64,000 nucleotides of DNA from Spirodela intermedia (taxonomy: Eukaryota > Streptophyta > Magnoliopsida > Alismatales > Araceae). Made by a program: the position numbers and the translations under genes. The stretch is taken from positions 6,821,827 to 6,885,826 of the forward strand of contig LR746272.1 of assembly GCA_902729315.2 (NCBI GenBank), in the 5' to 3' direction. This document shows positions 25,801 through 37,389 of this stretch, one piece after another. The notes under the pieces were generated by a model. It saw nothing but the letters and a program-made list of their open reading frames with translations. It made no database searches and was not told where the DNA came from. How positions within the stretch are numbered: position 1 is the first letter of the stretch; each line of letters begins with the position of its first letter.

Positions 25801-26348
25801 CTTGGAGAGTATGATCCTCCACCCAGGTTTCAAACTCAGGCAGCGGAAGCAGCATGTTTCGATATGGCAATGAGGGGAAGAGCATGCCCCGGAGGCGCGC
25901 ACTAGAAAAAAACATTCAGAACAAGTTCTAATAACCCAAGAACGAAGATCGTCATGCCGGCGAGTGGGAAATGCATGCGACGGTAAGGTCAAACCCAAGA
26001 GATCCTTCATATTTCATCCAATCCCCTGCGCAACAAGCATTCAGATCGGCAATGTCGAAACCCTTCCCGGCACACTCTCCAGAGCCGTCCAGGCGAAGAA
26101 ACGCAGAAACCAGATCCCTCGACAAGCACCGGCGATTGAGAAAACCACTGCCACATAGCAGCGGGACGGAGGAAAAAGTGGGGGCGGACGCTACTCACTG
26201 CATCTTCCCTGCGAATCTGGACCTTCTGGAAGCGGGAGTCGGGCACTACAGCAGAGCAGGCCATGGCGCGAGCTCGGAGCCGGGCCGAAGCGATGACCGA
26301 AAGGCGGGCGACGGGCTGAGCTGCTGTAATGACTCTACCCAGAACCAT
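22872..26348 (-). CDS. Dienelactone hydrolase (carboxymethylenebutenolidase-like) family protein
   Basis: An alpha/beta hydrolase of the DLH family, close to Arabidopsis At2g32520. The plant substrate is not established. Exons on the minus strand: 26348-26199, 25043-24901, 24558-24429, 23526-23335, 23081-22872, all with GT-AG borders and continuous frame. Two starts are possible. ATG at 26264 (good context GCCATGG) gives 246 residues beginning MACSAVV, near the family's usual length. ATG at 26348 adds 28 residues rich in Arg, Ala and Ser, like an organelle presequence. Numbered from 26264, the classic triad is intact: Cys120 in GFCMGG, Asp168 in HFGELD and His203 in CSHAF, almost the same spacing as bacterial DLH. 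The conserved QEWWGVD and PDLYRGKVG blocks are present. A TATA-like site just upstream of 26348 favours the inner start. Confidence 0.92.
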
Positions 26349-26370
26349 CTCCTCCTCCTCCCCTCTTTGA

Positions 26371-26381
26371 CTTAATATAAA
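26371..26381 (-). promoter_or_regulatory. Candidate TATA box of the dienelactone hydrolase gene
   Basis: The minus strand reads TTTATATTAAG about 25-30 bases before the outer ATG (26348) and about 110 before the inner one (26264). If used, transcription would begin near 26345, which favours the inner ATG. Motif evidence only. Confidence 0.35.
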
Positions 26382-28038
26382 CCCCACCTCGTCGCCTATT
26401 CTTTCCCTGGGGAGCTGACGTCGAGGATTTCTCCCCCCTTGAAGAAGGTTTTTTTAATGGCGGCGTTCTCTTCACCTGCAGAAAAATCGATTTTTTTTGT
26501 CTTCCATCAAGATCGGTATTATATTCATCAAAACTTGTTTCCATATGATTAGATCATTAAACCAGGAAGAAGATGAGATTAAAGCATCAAAATTCGAAGA
26601 TTTTATAAAAAATTGTCTGGGTCTTCGATCAGTCGTAGATTATAAAAATGTGAAGAAGAACACTAATTCTTGCAAGAAAATAAGTCGCGGGAATTATTAA
26701 AAATCTATATCAATTATAGCATAGCATTTGCAATGCAATGGAAAATTGACAAGGATCAATAAAACGTTTGAATGATTCTTGTTATGAAATTACCACCTCA
26801 CCCTTCTTAATTTTGATGTTTATTCACATCTCAGTGCGTTTGACTAAAAGGGAAAGGCATTTATTTAATGGTATAAAAAAATACTTTATTATCCTTTTTG
26901 TAGTATCTTTTTATAACTAGTTGACTCGGCTCTTCTCATAAAAAAAAAAAAAGGAAGAAAAAAACCATCTGGGCCTAAGATCAAATGGGAGTATTTTAAA
27001 ATTATGACATTGTAGGGGCCTAATATGGGGGTCAAAATTGGAAACAAAGAGGGGAATATTTATATCTCACAATCCCTTTAATGATCTTGCAAAATAAGCT
27101 AGTTTTCATTGTGATTTGCTATCATCTTGCCTCAAATCTATATACTTGTTGAAGCTTGTGTTCATGGTTTTACTAGTTTTTATTATAATGTTGACCATAA
27201 TGTCTGGTTTCACCACCACCCATTACATCCCCTTTTGGGTAATGAAAAAGAAATATTTCTCACACTAAATTTGATAAATCCAAAACATTAGTCAATGAAA
27301 GCTAATATTGCTTATATTTTTTCCAATTTTATTTGAAACAAAAAATAATAATTTTACCTTGTTAGTTGCTCTTTAGCAGCGCCAGCAAATGGGACCTCAC
27401 TCAATCAATAGTTGCTTATCCTTCTGATTCATTTATTCATTCTTTTTATATATATGCAATTTTTCTAGAAGTTATTGGATTTTTCAACGACCATTTTAAT
27501 TTTCTTAAATTGTTCTTTTTCATGATAATGAAGAATTCCAAAATAGAAAAAAATTACTTTCTAAAAATAGAAATAAGCCTAGATTTCCATTCTTTTTCTT
27601 GTTCTTCACCATGGTTAACAATCACCTTCTATTACCTCATATCTTATAAAAATACTCTAAAATATAAAATGAATGATGTAAATCATCTTATAGCTTATGC
27701 AATATATTTGGGCATGTTTAACCATGACAATAATATTCAATTTAACGTGTGATGTGAAATGACGATTTTGTCCTTGAGTTGGTTCTTCTCAATCTTAAGA
27801 ATCACCACAAAAGAAAATAAATAGAAAATATCTGATTATTACATTATACTTTAGAAACTTTATCAAATTATCCATTCATACACTGTATTCTATAAATTTA
27901 TGTATCCGTCTCTCTCTCTATCTCTATAGAGGACGAAGAGGGAGAAAATGGAGACGTGCTAAAAAACTCGCCTTCTAGAACCACCTTCTCCGTCATCAAG
28001 CATGTCTCTGCTCTCTTTTTATCTCTCCCCACCGCCAC

Positions 28039-28076
<38 letters not shown>

Positions 28077-28600
28077 GTCCCTTTCGTCCTCGGGTCCATG
28101 TCGGAGCCAACCCCGTGACTGAGCTGCCTGAGCTCCGCCAGAGGCGTATAGGGCAATCAGATAGGCATTGACCCTCTTGGTCTACGGACCGGGCGCTACG
28201 CACCTCGGAGGAGGGCTTGTAGGGGCTAAATGGCGAAAGGAAAAGAAGTATGAATACATTTTCTGTCGGGATTCCGGGTTAAAAGAAAAAATATTTAAAC
28301 AAGGGGTTCTCATCACAAAAATCCACCAGAGACAGAACGGCCCCACAGTGGGAGTTTTATTAGAGAGAGAGAGTGACCTACCCACAACCGATTTTCAAAA
28401 AAGGAAATACACAAATAGATACAAATCGTTTTATAAGTTTTTAAAATTATTAATTCATTTAATTGGGATATATTTTTTTAAATGGTTACTTTTCTAGAAG
28501 GTCGAGGCACTTTACGGCAAGTACCTATCCCCCGAGAGCAAATAGCCCAGTCATTGGGTGTATAAAGAAATGAGCACCAAATTAACGGCACCTACAAATA
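26382..28600. other. Divergent intergenic region, dienelactone hydrolase / ETHE1
   Basis: AT-rich from about 26500 to 27900, with no coding sequence that I recognise. The 128-codon plus-strand frame at 27366-27752 is low-complexity, Phe/Ile/Asn-rich and unlike any family I know. A GC-richer patch (27950-28200) surrounds a CT tract and gives spurious frames on both strands. The stretch 28200-28600 shows nothing recognisable. Confidence 0.55.
28043..28074. repeat. (CT)16 microsatellite
   Basis: Uninterrupted CT run, seen directly, about 0.9 kb upstream of the ETHE1 start. Confidence 0.95.
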
Positions 28601-28607
28601 AAAAATA

Positions 28608-28967
28608 ATGAAATCCTTCCCTCTTCTCTTCTCTCTATCTTCTCTCTCTCTCCTCTTCTCTCTCTCTACAGCCAACACATGGATGCGCCTTCTTCCCCGT
28701 CGCCAGCTGCGCCAACAAAAAACCACGGTAATGGCAGACAAGGACGAAGAGAAAACCAGCAGCGGGGAGGAAGTCTGGAAGGAAGCGGATGATGCATTCC
28801 ATGACGGAAGCATCCACCTCGGTCAGTATCTTAATTCCGCTCCCCCCCAGCGAAGCACGCGCAGACTTGCGGAGGAGAGAAGGGGGGAGGTGATAGAGAC
28901 GGCGGCGAGCGTGCGACGCGTCGCCATTTTATATCGGCGAGCTTCGGGAAGATCGAAGAAGGTATAG
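28608..28967 (+). other. Probable ETHE1 5' leader with an upstream reading frame
   Basis: A pyrimidine-rich stretch (28616-28670), typical of plant promoters and leaders, is followed by GC-rich sequence up to the ETHE1 ATG. A 119-codon frame opens with ATG at 28608, shares the ETHE1 frame and stops with TAG at 28965-28967, directly abutting ATG at 28968. The predicted peptide has no recognised domain. Whether the mRNA includes its ATG depends on the transcription start, which cannot be seen here. Confidence 0.4.
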
Positions 28968-31900
28968 ATGTCCGCATCGCTCCAAGGCTACGCCGTCTTC
29001 CGTCGCCTCTTCTCTTCACGCGTGACCCTGGAGTCGTCTTCGTCATCGTCGCGGCCTCTTCGCTCCGTCAGAAGATCCTTTGTACTCGGCAGACCTTTCT
29101 CCGCGATGGCGGCGGCCAAATTCGATGCCCCAGCCGACGGTGGCACGGCGCCGAAGCTCCTGTTCCGGCAGCTCTTCGAGAAGGAGTCCTCTACCTACAC
29201 CTACTTGCTTGCCGACGTGGGGCATCCAGACAGGCCGGCCTTGGTGAGTTGGTCTGATCGTTCATTTCTCTGTTATCCTCATTCCAGCAAAGTTTCCACT
29301 GTTAGGGTGCTTTCATCCTCGTGAGGGTGATATCGTCTCGTAGGATTTTGATTTGAGGAGTTTCTAAGATCTCTCTCTCTCTCTCTCTTTCTCTAAGACT
29401 GGTCAGATCTTCTTTTCCTCTAGAAACTCGTCCTGTACGATGTTGCACTCTGGGAATGTGATAGACCCGCGATTCTCAGTACCCCAGCAGCGTCTGGATC
29501 TGGGCATGAGATCTATGGTTATTGAAGACTGACGACTCAAGAAGAGGATCCGTCAGCGAAGAGATTTGACGACGTTTTTGGGAATCCTTCAGAGACGAAA
29601 GTAGAGGAGAGGCTCCGCGGAATGGGGCATCACGAAACCTCCTTTTTGCTGGGGATGAAGATGATGAGGATTCAAAATACTTCCCAGAAAGAAAGAAGCG
29701 GGTGGTCAAGGGGGGGCTTTAAGGAGGGAGGGAAGATTCCAAGGGCCACCCTACTTCTCTCATGGTCCGTGCTCCTCTTGGTGCGGCTGGTTCCGCTTCA
29801 GATTACTCGAGTAGAAAACTTGCCCTCTTCTCTGGCATTTACCAGAACGAGATTTATGTATCATTCTTTCCTGAAAATGGCAGAACTAGTGCTCCCTTGG
29901 TGGAAGGAGTAGCAGAAATTTATCTCTGAAATGAATCGAGGTGAAAACTAAACATGATGTATGGTTCATCAGTGCCTGTCCTAGCCTCCATTATTTGCGG
30001 AAGCAAAATGAAAAAGAATGTAGATAAGAGGCCTAAAGCTTCATATTAGTGTATTGGTAGTTCTTTTATTTTTCCACTCTTTTGTTCAAGGTTGGACTAT
30101 GACTCCGAGGCAATATTTTTTGCTGGATTTTTTTCTTCGATTGAAGCTTGTTTATGATTTTTCTGCTGATTAGAATAATTTCTTGACAGTTGATCGATCC
30201 AGTGGATAAGACTGTGGATAGAGATCTCACTTTGATGAAAGACCTGGGTCTGAAGCTTGTATATGCTATGAACACTCATTGTCATGCTGACCATGTCACT
30301 GGAACGGGCCTAATAAAGGTCAGTTACAATTACTCATCTTCTGTCCAGTGGAATGTTCTATTTTAGGCTTCTATATGTTGACATTCTCCCACTTTAAATG
30401 TCCGTGTTAAGATAAAAATGCCAGGTGTGAAGTCCATCATTTCCAAATCAAGTGGTGCGATTGCTGATGCTTATATTGAGCATGGTGATAAAGTATATTT
30501 TGGTAACCTGTTTCTCGAGGTATGTATATCCTATTGCCTGACTAAATACTTTAGTCTGCTATTTCTTTTTCTTTGGCTTCTTCACTGTAAAATGGCTTTA
30601 CATTCCGAACGGTCCATCAGGATGAGGAGAAGGGAGTAAAACAGCGTTAATCACCTTCTATTGGATTAGGATACGATGTAATGCAATGATTTGCAATTAC
30701 AAACAAGGCTTCATTTTTTTTTTTGCTATGGTTCCGAAATGATAAAATTACAAAGCTTACATATATGTGAACTACGATGCAGGATGATACATGATAATTT
30801 AGCTATTGATCTTCAGTAGGGTTGCAGGAGAGATGCCAAAAACTCAAATTCTTACTCGTTTATGCCTGAAAGTTTTTGTTTATATGCCCCCAGATCCTCG
30901 CATCATACACAATGTGATCTAGATTTGTGCAAACTATGAACTACGTTCCAGTTTAAAATTACTGTTCATTGCGCAGGCACTTTCATCAGTCTAAGTCCAC
31001 GGTTTCATGAAATAGACAAAAAAATCTTACAGTATGTGGAGACCTGATAAACTCACTGGCCTTTCTCTAGTGCCGTATGTGTCATATCTCGGATGGATCC
31101 ACAGTTCTCGGCTGCCGACTACATAATGAATCCGACCCTTTTGTTTGAACCTGAAATTTTTTGAGTTATGAATTGGTTTTACCGTGTGCATGATCAGAGT
31201 TTCGACCTGATGGAGAACAGTTTGCCACGTTTTATTTTACGACTGGACTGTTAGAACTAACTAATCCTGTAGGGACTTGAATTTCTATAAATAGCAACAC
31301 AAAGCACGATACAGTCCTGCCACTTTGTCATCCACTTGCTGGGGCTGCTGCCCTGTGCCTGCTGTTGACATTGTCATCCGATGAAACCCCGTCCAGTATC
31401 AACTTGTTCTATGCTCCATGAGGAACAAATTTGTCGACCCGCACATAAATCGTTTAAACCCTTAAGTTTCTAGGGGAAAATGGATTATGGGTGAGAAGAA
31501 ATTCGACAAAAAAAAAAAGAAAAATCTTTCCTCGTTCATGGTGACATATTTGTCCTTGCTGGCAGGTGCGCGCTACCCCTGGTCACACCGCTGGCTGTGT
31601 AACATATGTCACAGGCGATGCACCTGACCAGCCCCAGCCGAGGATGGCTTTTACTGGCGACGCCTTGCTGATTCGTGGCTGCGGAAGGACCGACTTTCAG
31701 GTGCCCATCTTGACATATCTCTGAAAGATTAAGTAACGGTGCAGCTCTAGAAAAACTCCCATAATAGTTACCAAAACAAGACGGAAATCATGTCAAGTTC
31801 TTGAAGGAATAGCCTCTCCTGCACTAACTTCAGCCTATGCTGTCATTTTTCTAATTTATTAATTGTGTTCTGTATTCGGATTTGGAAATCCAGACAATGC

Positions 31901-32934
31901 ATTCTTTTGGAATTAAGTAAATATTATAAAAAAAAGGAACGCCTGCACATTTATAGCACAGAGTGGATTATCCTCGATCTAACCGGGTTGTGGTTTTATG
32001 TTAAACATGTTCCGCACAATGCTGATTTGGATTGTTTTTAGAAGTAATTATTAATATAAAAATGACTTTCATGCCGTTGTACGGCCCCCAGAGTTTACTA
32101 ATTATGGCTAACCCAGGATGAACATTTCGAATGTATCTAAACCGCATCAGTCCAAGATTATGCAGATTTGAATTTTCATGCTGATTTCTTCCTCAATGCC
32201 ATGATTTTAGTCGATTTTAGCGGTGATTATGCGTTGACCATTGGGTAGTACGGACTTCATGCCTCCGGAGATTTTTTTTTTTTTAATCTTAGAATAAGTT
32301 GCCCACGAAGATACCCTAAATTTTCAACATGCATATATGCATACATGCGTACTTATCATGGTGTTCACCCGTGAATGTAATGTGGATCTTTTATGCAGGG
32401 AGGGAGCTCAAGCCAGCTCTATCACTCTGTTCATTCACAGGTGAGAGAAGAGAAAATAAAAAAAATAGAAAATAAAGGAGAGAAAAAAAGTATTTTCATA
32501 TGCTCACTAGTTATTACTGTGATTAATGGCCAGATATTCACCTTGCCCGGAGACACGCTGCTCTATCCCGCTCATGACTACAAGGGCTTCACGGTCAGCC
32601 CCAATAATACCCTATGCCCCTTCCTTTTTATTTATTTATTTATTTATTCATTTCAACTGCCCTTCATCTTCTTCCTCGATATTAGGGTTCTTCTTTCCTC
32701 CTGCTTAATCTGCTACTCTCTCTCTCTCTCTCTCTACCCAGGTTTCTACGGTGGAGGAGGAGACCAAGTACAACCCGCGTCTGACCAAAGATGAGGTACG
32801 CTTCTTGTGGTTGAAATCTTGTGTAGAACGATGGTCCGATTGATGATGCTCGTGGACACTGATCTTGAGTTGGATGGGGATTTCTTCTTCTTCATCTTCC
32901 TCTCTCTTCCTTTCCTCTAATGGTGTCACACAGA

Positions 32935-32991
<57 letters not shown>

Positions 32992-33515
32992 GAATAAATC
33001 TTCTGGCCAGTCCACCCCCTCGAGTCCGTATCATATAAAATGCGCCGTTTCGGATCTCCTTCTTGCTCAGATTGCCATATAAATGCCGTCTCTGATCTCG
33101 CTCTTTACATCTGCATGATTTTATATCGTTATCTGTTCATTTAATTGTTCTACTGCATAAATAAATCATTTAGCCTTGAAAATACGGACCCTTAGAAAGA
33201 AAATAAAATAAAAGAAAATAATTGATTTTTTAAATCAAGTTGCTAGCTAATTATTTTTTGTTTTTTTTTGTTTTTCGTGTTGGGTTGATGTTCTTTCGCA
33301 GGAGGGGTTCAAGAACATCATGGAGAGTAAGTTCCTTTCCCCTCGATGTGCCACGTAGGATTTTTTATATTATCAAAGTGGGCCCCACGAGGAACCTCTC
33401 TGATAAGCTTGCTTCCCCCGCAGATCTGAACCTGCCGTACCCGAAGATGATCGACGTGGCCGTGCCGGCAAACCTCGTCTGCGGCCTCCAGGACGTCACC
33501 CTCTCCGCCATGTAA
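28968..33515 (+). CDS. ETHE1: ETHE1-type persulfide dioxygenase (glyoxalase II-like 3)
   Basis: ETHE1 oxidises glutathione persulfide to sulfite in the mitochondrial matrix, part of cysteine-sulfur breakdown. Nine exons: 28968-29243, 30190-30318, 30412-30519, 31566-31700, 32399-32440, 32534-32593, 32742-32795, 33302-33326, 33424-33515. They join in frame to 306 residues; Arabidopsis ETHE1 is about 294. Residues 1-45 are rich in Arg and Ser with almost no acid, a likely mitochondrial presequence. A second in-frame ATG at 29106 (GCGATGGCG) could give a cytosolic form. The metallo-beta-lactamase iron ligands are present: His122 in THCHADH, His178 in TPGHTAG and Asp203 in FTGDA, with the ETHE1 spacing of 56 between the histidines. 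[14 protein letters not shown] and the tail [11 protein letters not shown] are also typical. The intron 2 acceptor is an unusual AAG at 30409-30411, required by the frame. Confidence 0.95.
32939..32989. repeat. (GA)~25 microsatellite in ETHE1 intron 7
   Basis: GA run seen directly between exons 7 and 8. A shorter CT run (32716-32735) lies just before the exon 7 acceptor and may act as its polypyrimidine tract. Confidence 0.95.
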
Positions 33516-33536
33516 CGCCCGCCCTCACCGCCAACC

Positions 33537-33577
<41 letters not shown>

Positions 33578-34119
33578 AATCTCTATCTCTATCTGTCTCT
33601 CTCTTCCTGTCGGGTTATATTGTGAGAAGCTTCTGGCTTGAAAGAAGGAAGAAGGAAGTTGTTGTTGTGCGAGTATAAAGTGGGCTGGTCGTCTCCGGGT
33701 GATGATCTATTCCCTCCTGTGGGGAGTGGGCCGCGACAACCCCTCGTTGTCGGGAAGGAGAAGAACAGCCCCCCCCTGTGTGTGTGTGTCTCTCTCTACC
33801 TTTGGGGTGGACGAACCTTCTTGGTATGTGATGTGATCAAGGAATGTTGGGCTTGTGGGAAACGTCACATTCTCGGTTTGCTGCACCAGCAGGTGGTGTG
33901 AAAATAAGCCGGGTAGAGAGAGAGAGATTGTTAAACAAGAACAAACGTGGCCAAAAGTAAACAAGAGAGAGAGTGAGTGAGAGTGACAGAGAGAGAGGTA
34001 TGGTTCGCTTTATAAGCTGTATATAATTTATACCCAAATCCTGACGAATACAGGGTAAGACGTCAAGAAGAGGAAGGAAGAGAGAGAGAGAGCAGCCGAA
34101 GGCACGCGAGCAGCAGCTC
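33516..34119. other. Convergent intergenic region, ETHE1 / TRB 3' ends
   Basis: Contains both 3' UTRs, a (CT)~16 tract at 33541-33573 starting 25 bases after the ETHE1 stop, and several short GA-rich patches (33916-34000, 34079-34092). No canonical AATAAA was seen for either gene. The short open frames here are simple-sequence by-products. Confidence 0.6.
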
Positions 34120-37100
34120 TTAGCTCTGCTGGGTCTGCGCATGGAGGGAGAAGGGAGGGAGGGAATGTACAAGCTTGGCGGCATTCCTGTTCTTGAGGGC
34201 CAGCATGGCCGCGTCAGCAAAGGCCTGGGCTTCCTCCGCCTCCGCCTCTGCCTTCTCCGCCTCCCTCGCCGCCGCCTCTGCCTCTGCTATCGCTGCCTCC
34301 GCCTCCGCCACCGCCTGTGCCGCCGCCATGGCCGCCTCCTGCGCCGTCATGTTCCTGATCCTCGCCAGCTCTGCATCCACCTGAGCCTTGGTGATGGCCC
34401 TGACCTTCTCCCTCGAAGACTCCGGCCCCGACTCCGGCAGCGGCGCCGCCGCCGCCGATGCACCACCTTCCTTCTCTTCGGGGAAGGAGCTCGGGGCGAT
34501 CCTGTACTTTCTCTTCACCTTGAACCAACCAGCAATAAAAAAAAATAAAAATAAAAAATAAAATAATCATCAGAGTATTTAAATTTAGTTTTGTTTTTTC
34601 CAAATATGGGCTTCCTCTGTTTTTTTTAAGAACACAGCGTCAGATTAATCAGAGAAAGTTACCTTAATCAGCTTCCGACTGGCGGTCAAAGCCTTCAGCT
34701 TGGCTGATAGAATCCTCTTGAAATTGGGGGGAGACCAGTATTGATCCTACACGAATCCAAGCAAGAGAAAGAGAAGATCAAGATCATACGCAGAGAAAAT
34801 GTTGAATCGAACAGGGAATTTCTCCCAACTTTCATAAAAAATATTTTACAATTTTCATTTGATTCGACGAGCAGTTGGCCCAAATAAAATCTGTTCCATC
34901 TTTTTCTGGGGCATAATCATGCAATTACTCTTCAAAAAATCAAAGTATAACAAAAAATGAAGATCATGATTGATGGAATAATAATCTACGCAATTTTATC
35001 TGACAAAGAGCAAGACTGAGAGCTTAAGGGCGGGCCTAACAGCTTTGATGTTCATCCAAAGCTTCAACCCTAACAACAAAAAGAATAAAAATTGATGAAA
35101 CAAAGAGAAGACAGATCTTGGATTTGAACATCAGTTTGAACATGCTGCTGAGAGAACTTATCTTGGTAAACTGCTTGGTGGGCAGTCAATTAGTCTCTAG
35201 AGTCTAGTCCAAGATCTTGTATCGTATGGGGGTGATGACAATCTGAGTAGAGAATTGAATCCGTGAAATTTCCCCACATGGCCTCTCTTCTTGATCAGAA
35301 AGACAAGCTCTGTAGTGCCCATCTGGGAAACTTCACGGATTCAATTCTTTACTCAGATTGTCATCACCCCCATGCGCTACAAGATCTTGGATTAGACTCT
35401 AGAGACTAATTGACTGCCCACCAAGCAGTTTACCAAGATAAGTTCTCTCAGCAGCATGTTCAAACTGATGATACAGATTTTGTAACCTAAAAGAATGGAC
35501 ACCAGGTATAACATTGGTTGGAAGATTGTTCTATGTCTGGTTTGTGGACTCTATTCAATACGAGATAAAATCGAAATGCATATATAGATGAGCTTTCCCC
35601 AAAATCCTATAAATCTGGCTCAAAACGCCACATAAATAAATTTCCGAGAAATGATAGCTAGACAATGTGTACCAATATGCAGAGATGGCAGTGTCTCAAA
35701 AGGGAATCCATGATACTTGGCATTATTAATATTTTAAAATAACTTGAGGATAATTTTTTTGAAAACATTGCTCCCCGAAAAAAAAGAGAAAAAATTGCTT
35801 TACATTTTTTTTAACAATGTATGTGTAACCTAGTCATATATTTTTTCAACAATTCGTTGGTAATAGAAAATAGCAAAAGCAAAGGGATCAAAAAATAATC
35901 CCCTATTCAGTGATTTAATCAATAAAACAGTTTTAAAGATTAGGCGAAGAAACACCTCTATGTACAAGGCAATCGCAGTCTTGTTAGACCCGGTAGGTTC
36001 CTTCAAACTAGTTATAGCTTCCATAATAAGATTTTCTAACCTGCAACAGGAAATAAGCACAAAATGATTTTACTACGAATCCCAAAAAGACAAGAAAGCA
36101 TACTCATGTTTCAGTGCTGGGTCATCCAACTAAAAATCAACTTGCATGCGGATTAGGCTCATATATCCATATATAGAATATATCCATCATTGACTTTTGT
36201 TTACGCCTTCCAATTTAAGCATATTCTAGCATGTTCTACGCATGGAGTTCACTATCAGACTTTTTCATGGAGACAATAGAAAGAAGGTACAAGCCACTGA
36301 AGAACAAACCTCAGCTTTAATATCTTGGTAAAGAATTCTGCTACACGATTCAGACTTGCTGACAAGAGAGGGTTCAGGCTCATAAACATAAAATGTTACC
36401 TTCCAACATGGAATTATTCCGACTATTAATAGCCTAAAATATAATTCCAATTATTACAGACACCCGAAAATTTCCAACTTAACAAAAAAACTGTGCCTTA
36501 AAAGTTTTACAATAGTTAAGTACTGTCATTAACACAATATACGATTTTCCAAGATAAATGCAGTGCACAGGATAAAAACAAATATTTCAAACAGATGATC
36601 TAAAGGCAGCTCTAGCAAATCAGGCAATCTTATAATATCCTGAAATGCGCATTATTAGATCTGTTCCTCTTGATCCAACATGGCTAGCAGTAAAATCATA
36701 GGTAAATAACAGAGAAGTATATTATAATCAGTAATCTCCTAAACCAACCTCGTGGAAGTTCTCTTTGTGGTCGTAATTCTTTCATTTGAGATCCTAAGAG
36801 GCTTGACATCAACTATTCCATCATTATCATCAATGGTGGTGAGGGCCATAGAGTTATCCTCGAGTTTCCGAGCATGGTGACTCCTTTTCAAGACTATCCG
36901 ACCTCTCTCCCGAGATCCCCAACCATTAGCTGTTACACTCATGTTCCGCCACTTATCCTGTTTGCATGAAGATAGCTTGATGAATCAAAACGAGCATCAA
37001 ATTGGAACAGAATACAGAAGTTTTACGCATGCATCCTCCCTTAAAGCCACAGAACATCAAGTGAGAGGGGCAATCAGATTAAATCAGATGACGTAGTACC

Positions 37101-37389
37101 AGATAACATTCGTGTGTCAGCTCATCCACTTCACTTGAAAAGTTTTAAGAAAAAGATCTAATCGCAGCAATAACATTCTAGTAGAATGTCCTTGGGATTG
37201 ATGTTTTCTAAAAGTTAGGTTGTAGAAGAGAATCTATACCTTGAGATCAACATTAGAGCGAGCATGCAACACATCACTAAACTCAGGGTCCTTAAGTATT
37301 GTCCTCCATTTTCCTGCCCCATGTTTGAGAACCCCGGCTTTGAGAGCAGCCTCTTCTTCAGGTCGCCACTTCTGCTTTGGGGCACCCAT
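34120..37389 (-). CDS. Telomere repeat-binding factor (TRB; single Myb histone protein)
   Basis: TRB/SMH proteins bind telomeric repeats and telo-boxes through an N-terminal Myb, associate with telomerase and recruit Polycomb and histone-demethylase complexes. Coding exons on the minus strand: 37389-37240, 36957-36749, 36040-35956, 34746-34663, 34518-34120, in frame, 308 residues. The start MGAPKQKW is the family's standard N-terminus. The Myb (residues ~5-62) contains the telobox signature VDLKDKWRN, split by intron 1 after VDLK. Residues ~120-186 form the H1/H5-like domain ([34 protein letters not shown]-like, YRIAPSS). The C-terminus (~220-285) is an Ala/Glu-rich coiled coil beginning near MTAQEAA. 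Length and layout match Arabidopsis TRB1-3 and maize SMH1. The terminal acceptor is AAG rather than CAG. The paralogue number cannot be told. Confidence 0.95.
35129..35470. repeat. Foldback element: ~151-bp near-perfect inverted repeat, 39-bp loop
   Basis: The left arm 35129-35280 is the reverse complement of the right arm 35320-35470 with about six substitutions and one single-base indel, roughly 95% identity. The spacer is 35281-35319. Flanks show ACAGATCTT (35111-35119) and ACAGATTTT (35473-35481), a possible 9-bp target duplication with one mismatch, which would suit a Mutator-type MITE. However, the repeat does not run cleanly to those flanks. It lies in TRB coding intron 3 (34747-35955). 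It could also be a young inverted duplication able to form a long hairpin in the pre-mRNA. Confidence 0.9.

Noticed and set aside
27366-27752. 128-codon plus-strand frame between genes
   Set aside because: AT-rich, Phe/Ile/Asn-biased, no family resemblance and no splice or promoter context.
27898-28203. Overlapping frames on both strands around the CT tract
   Set aside because: Open only because of the dinucleotide repeat and a local GC-rich patch; no domain.
34141-34603. Several long frames on both strands over TRB exon 5
   Set aside because: They are shadows of the GC-rich Ala/Glu repeat; only the minus-strand frame 34518-34120 continues the TRB protein.
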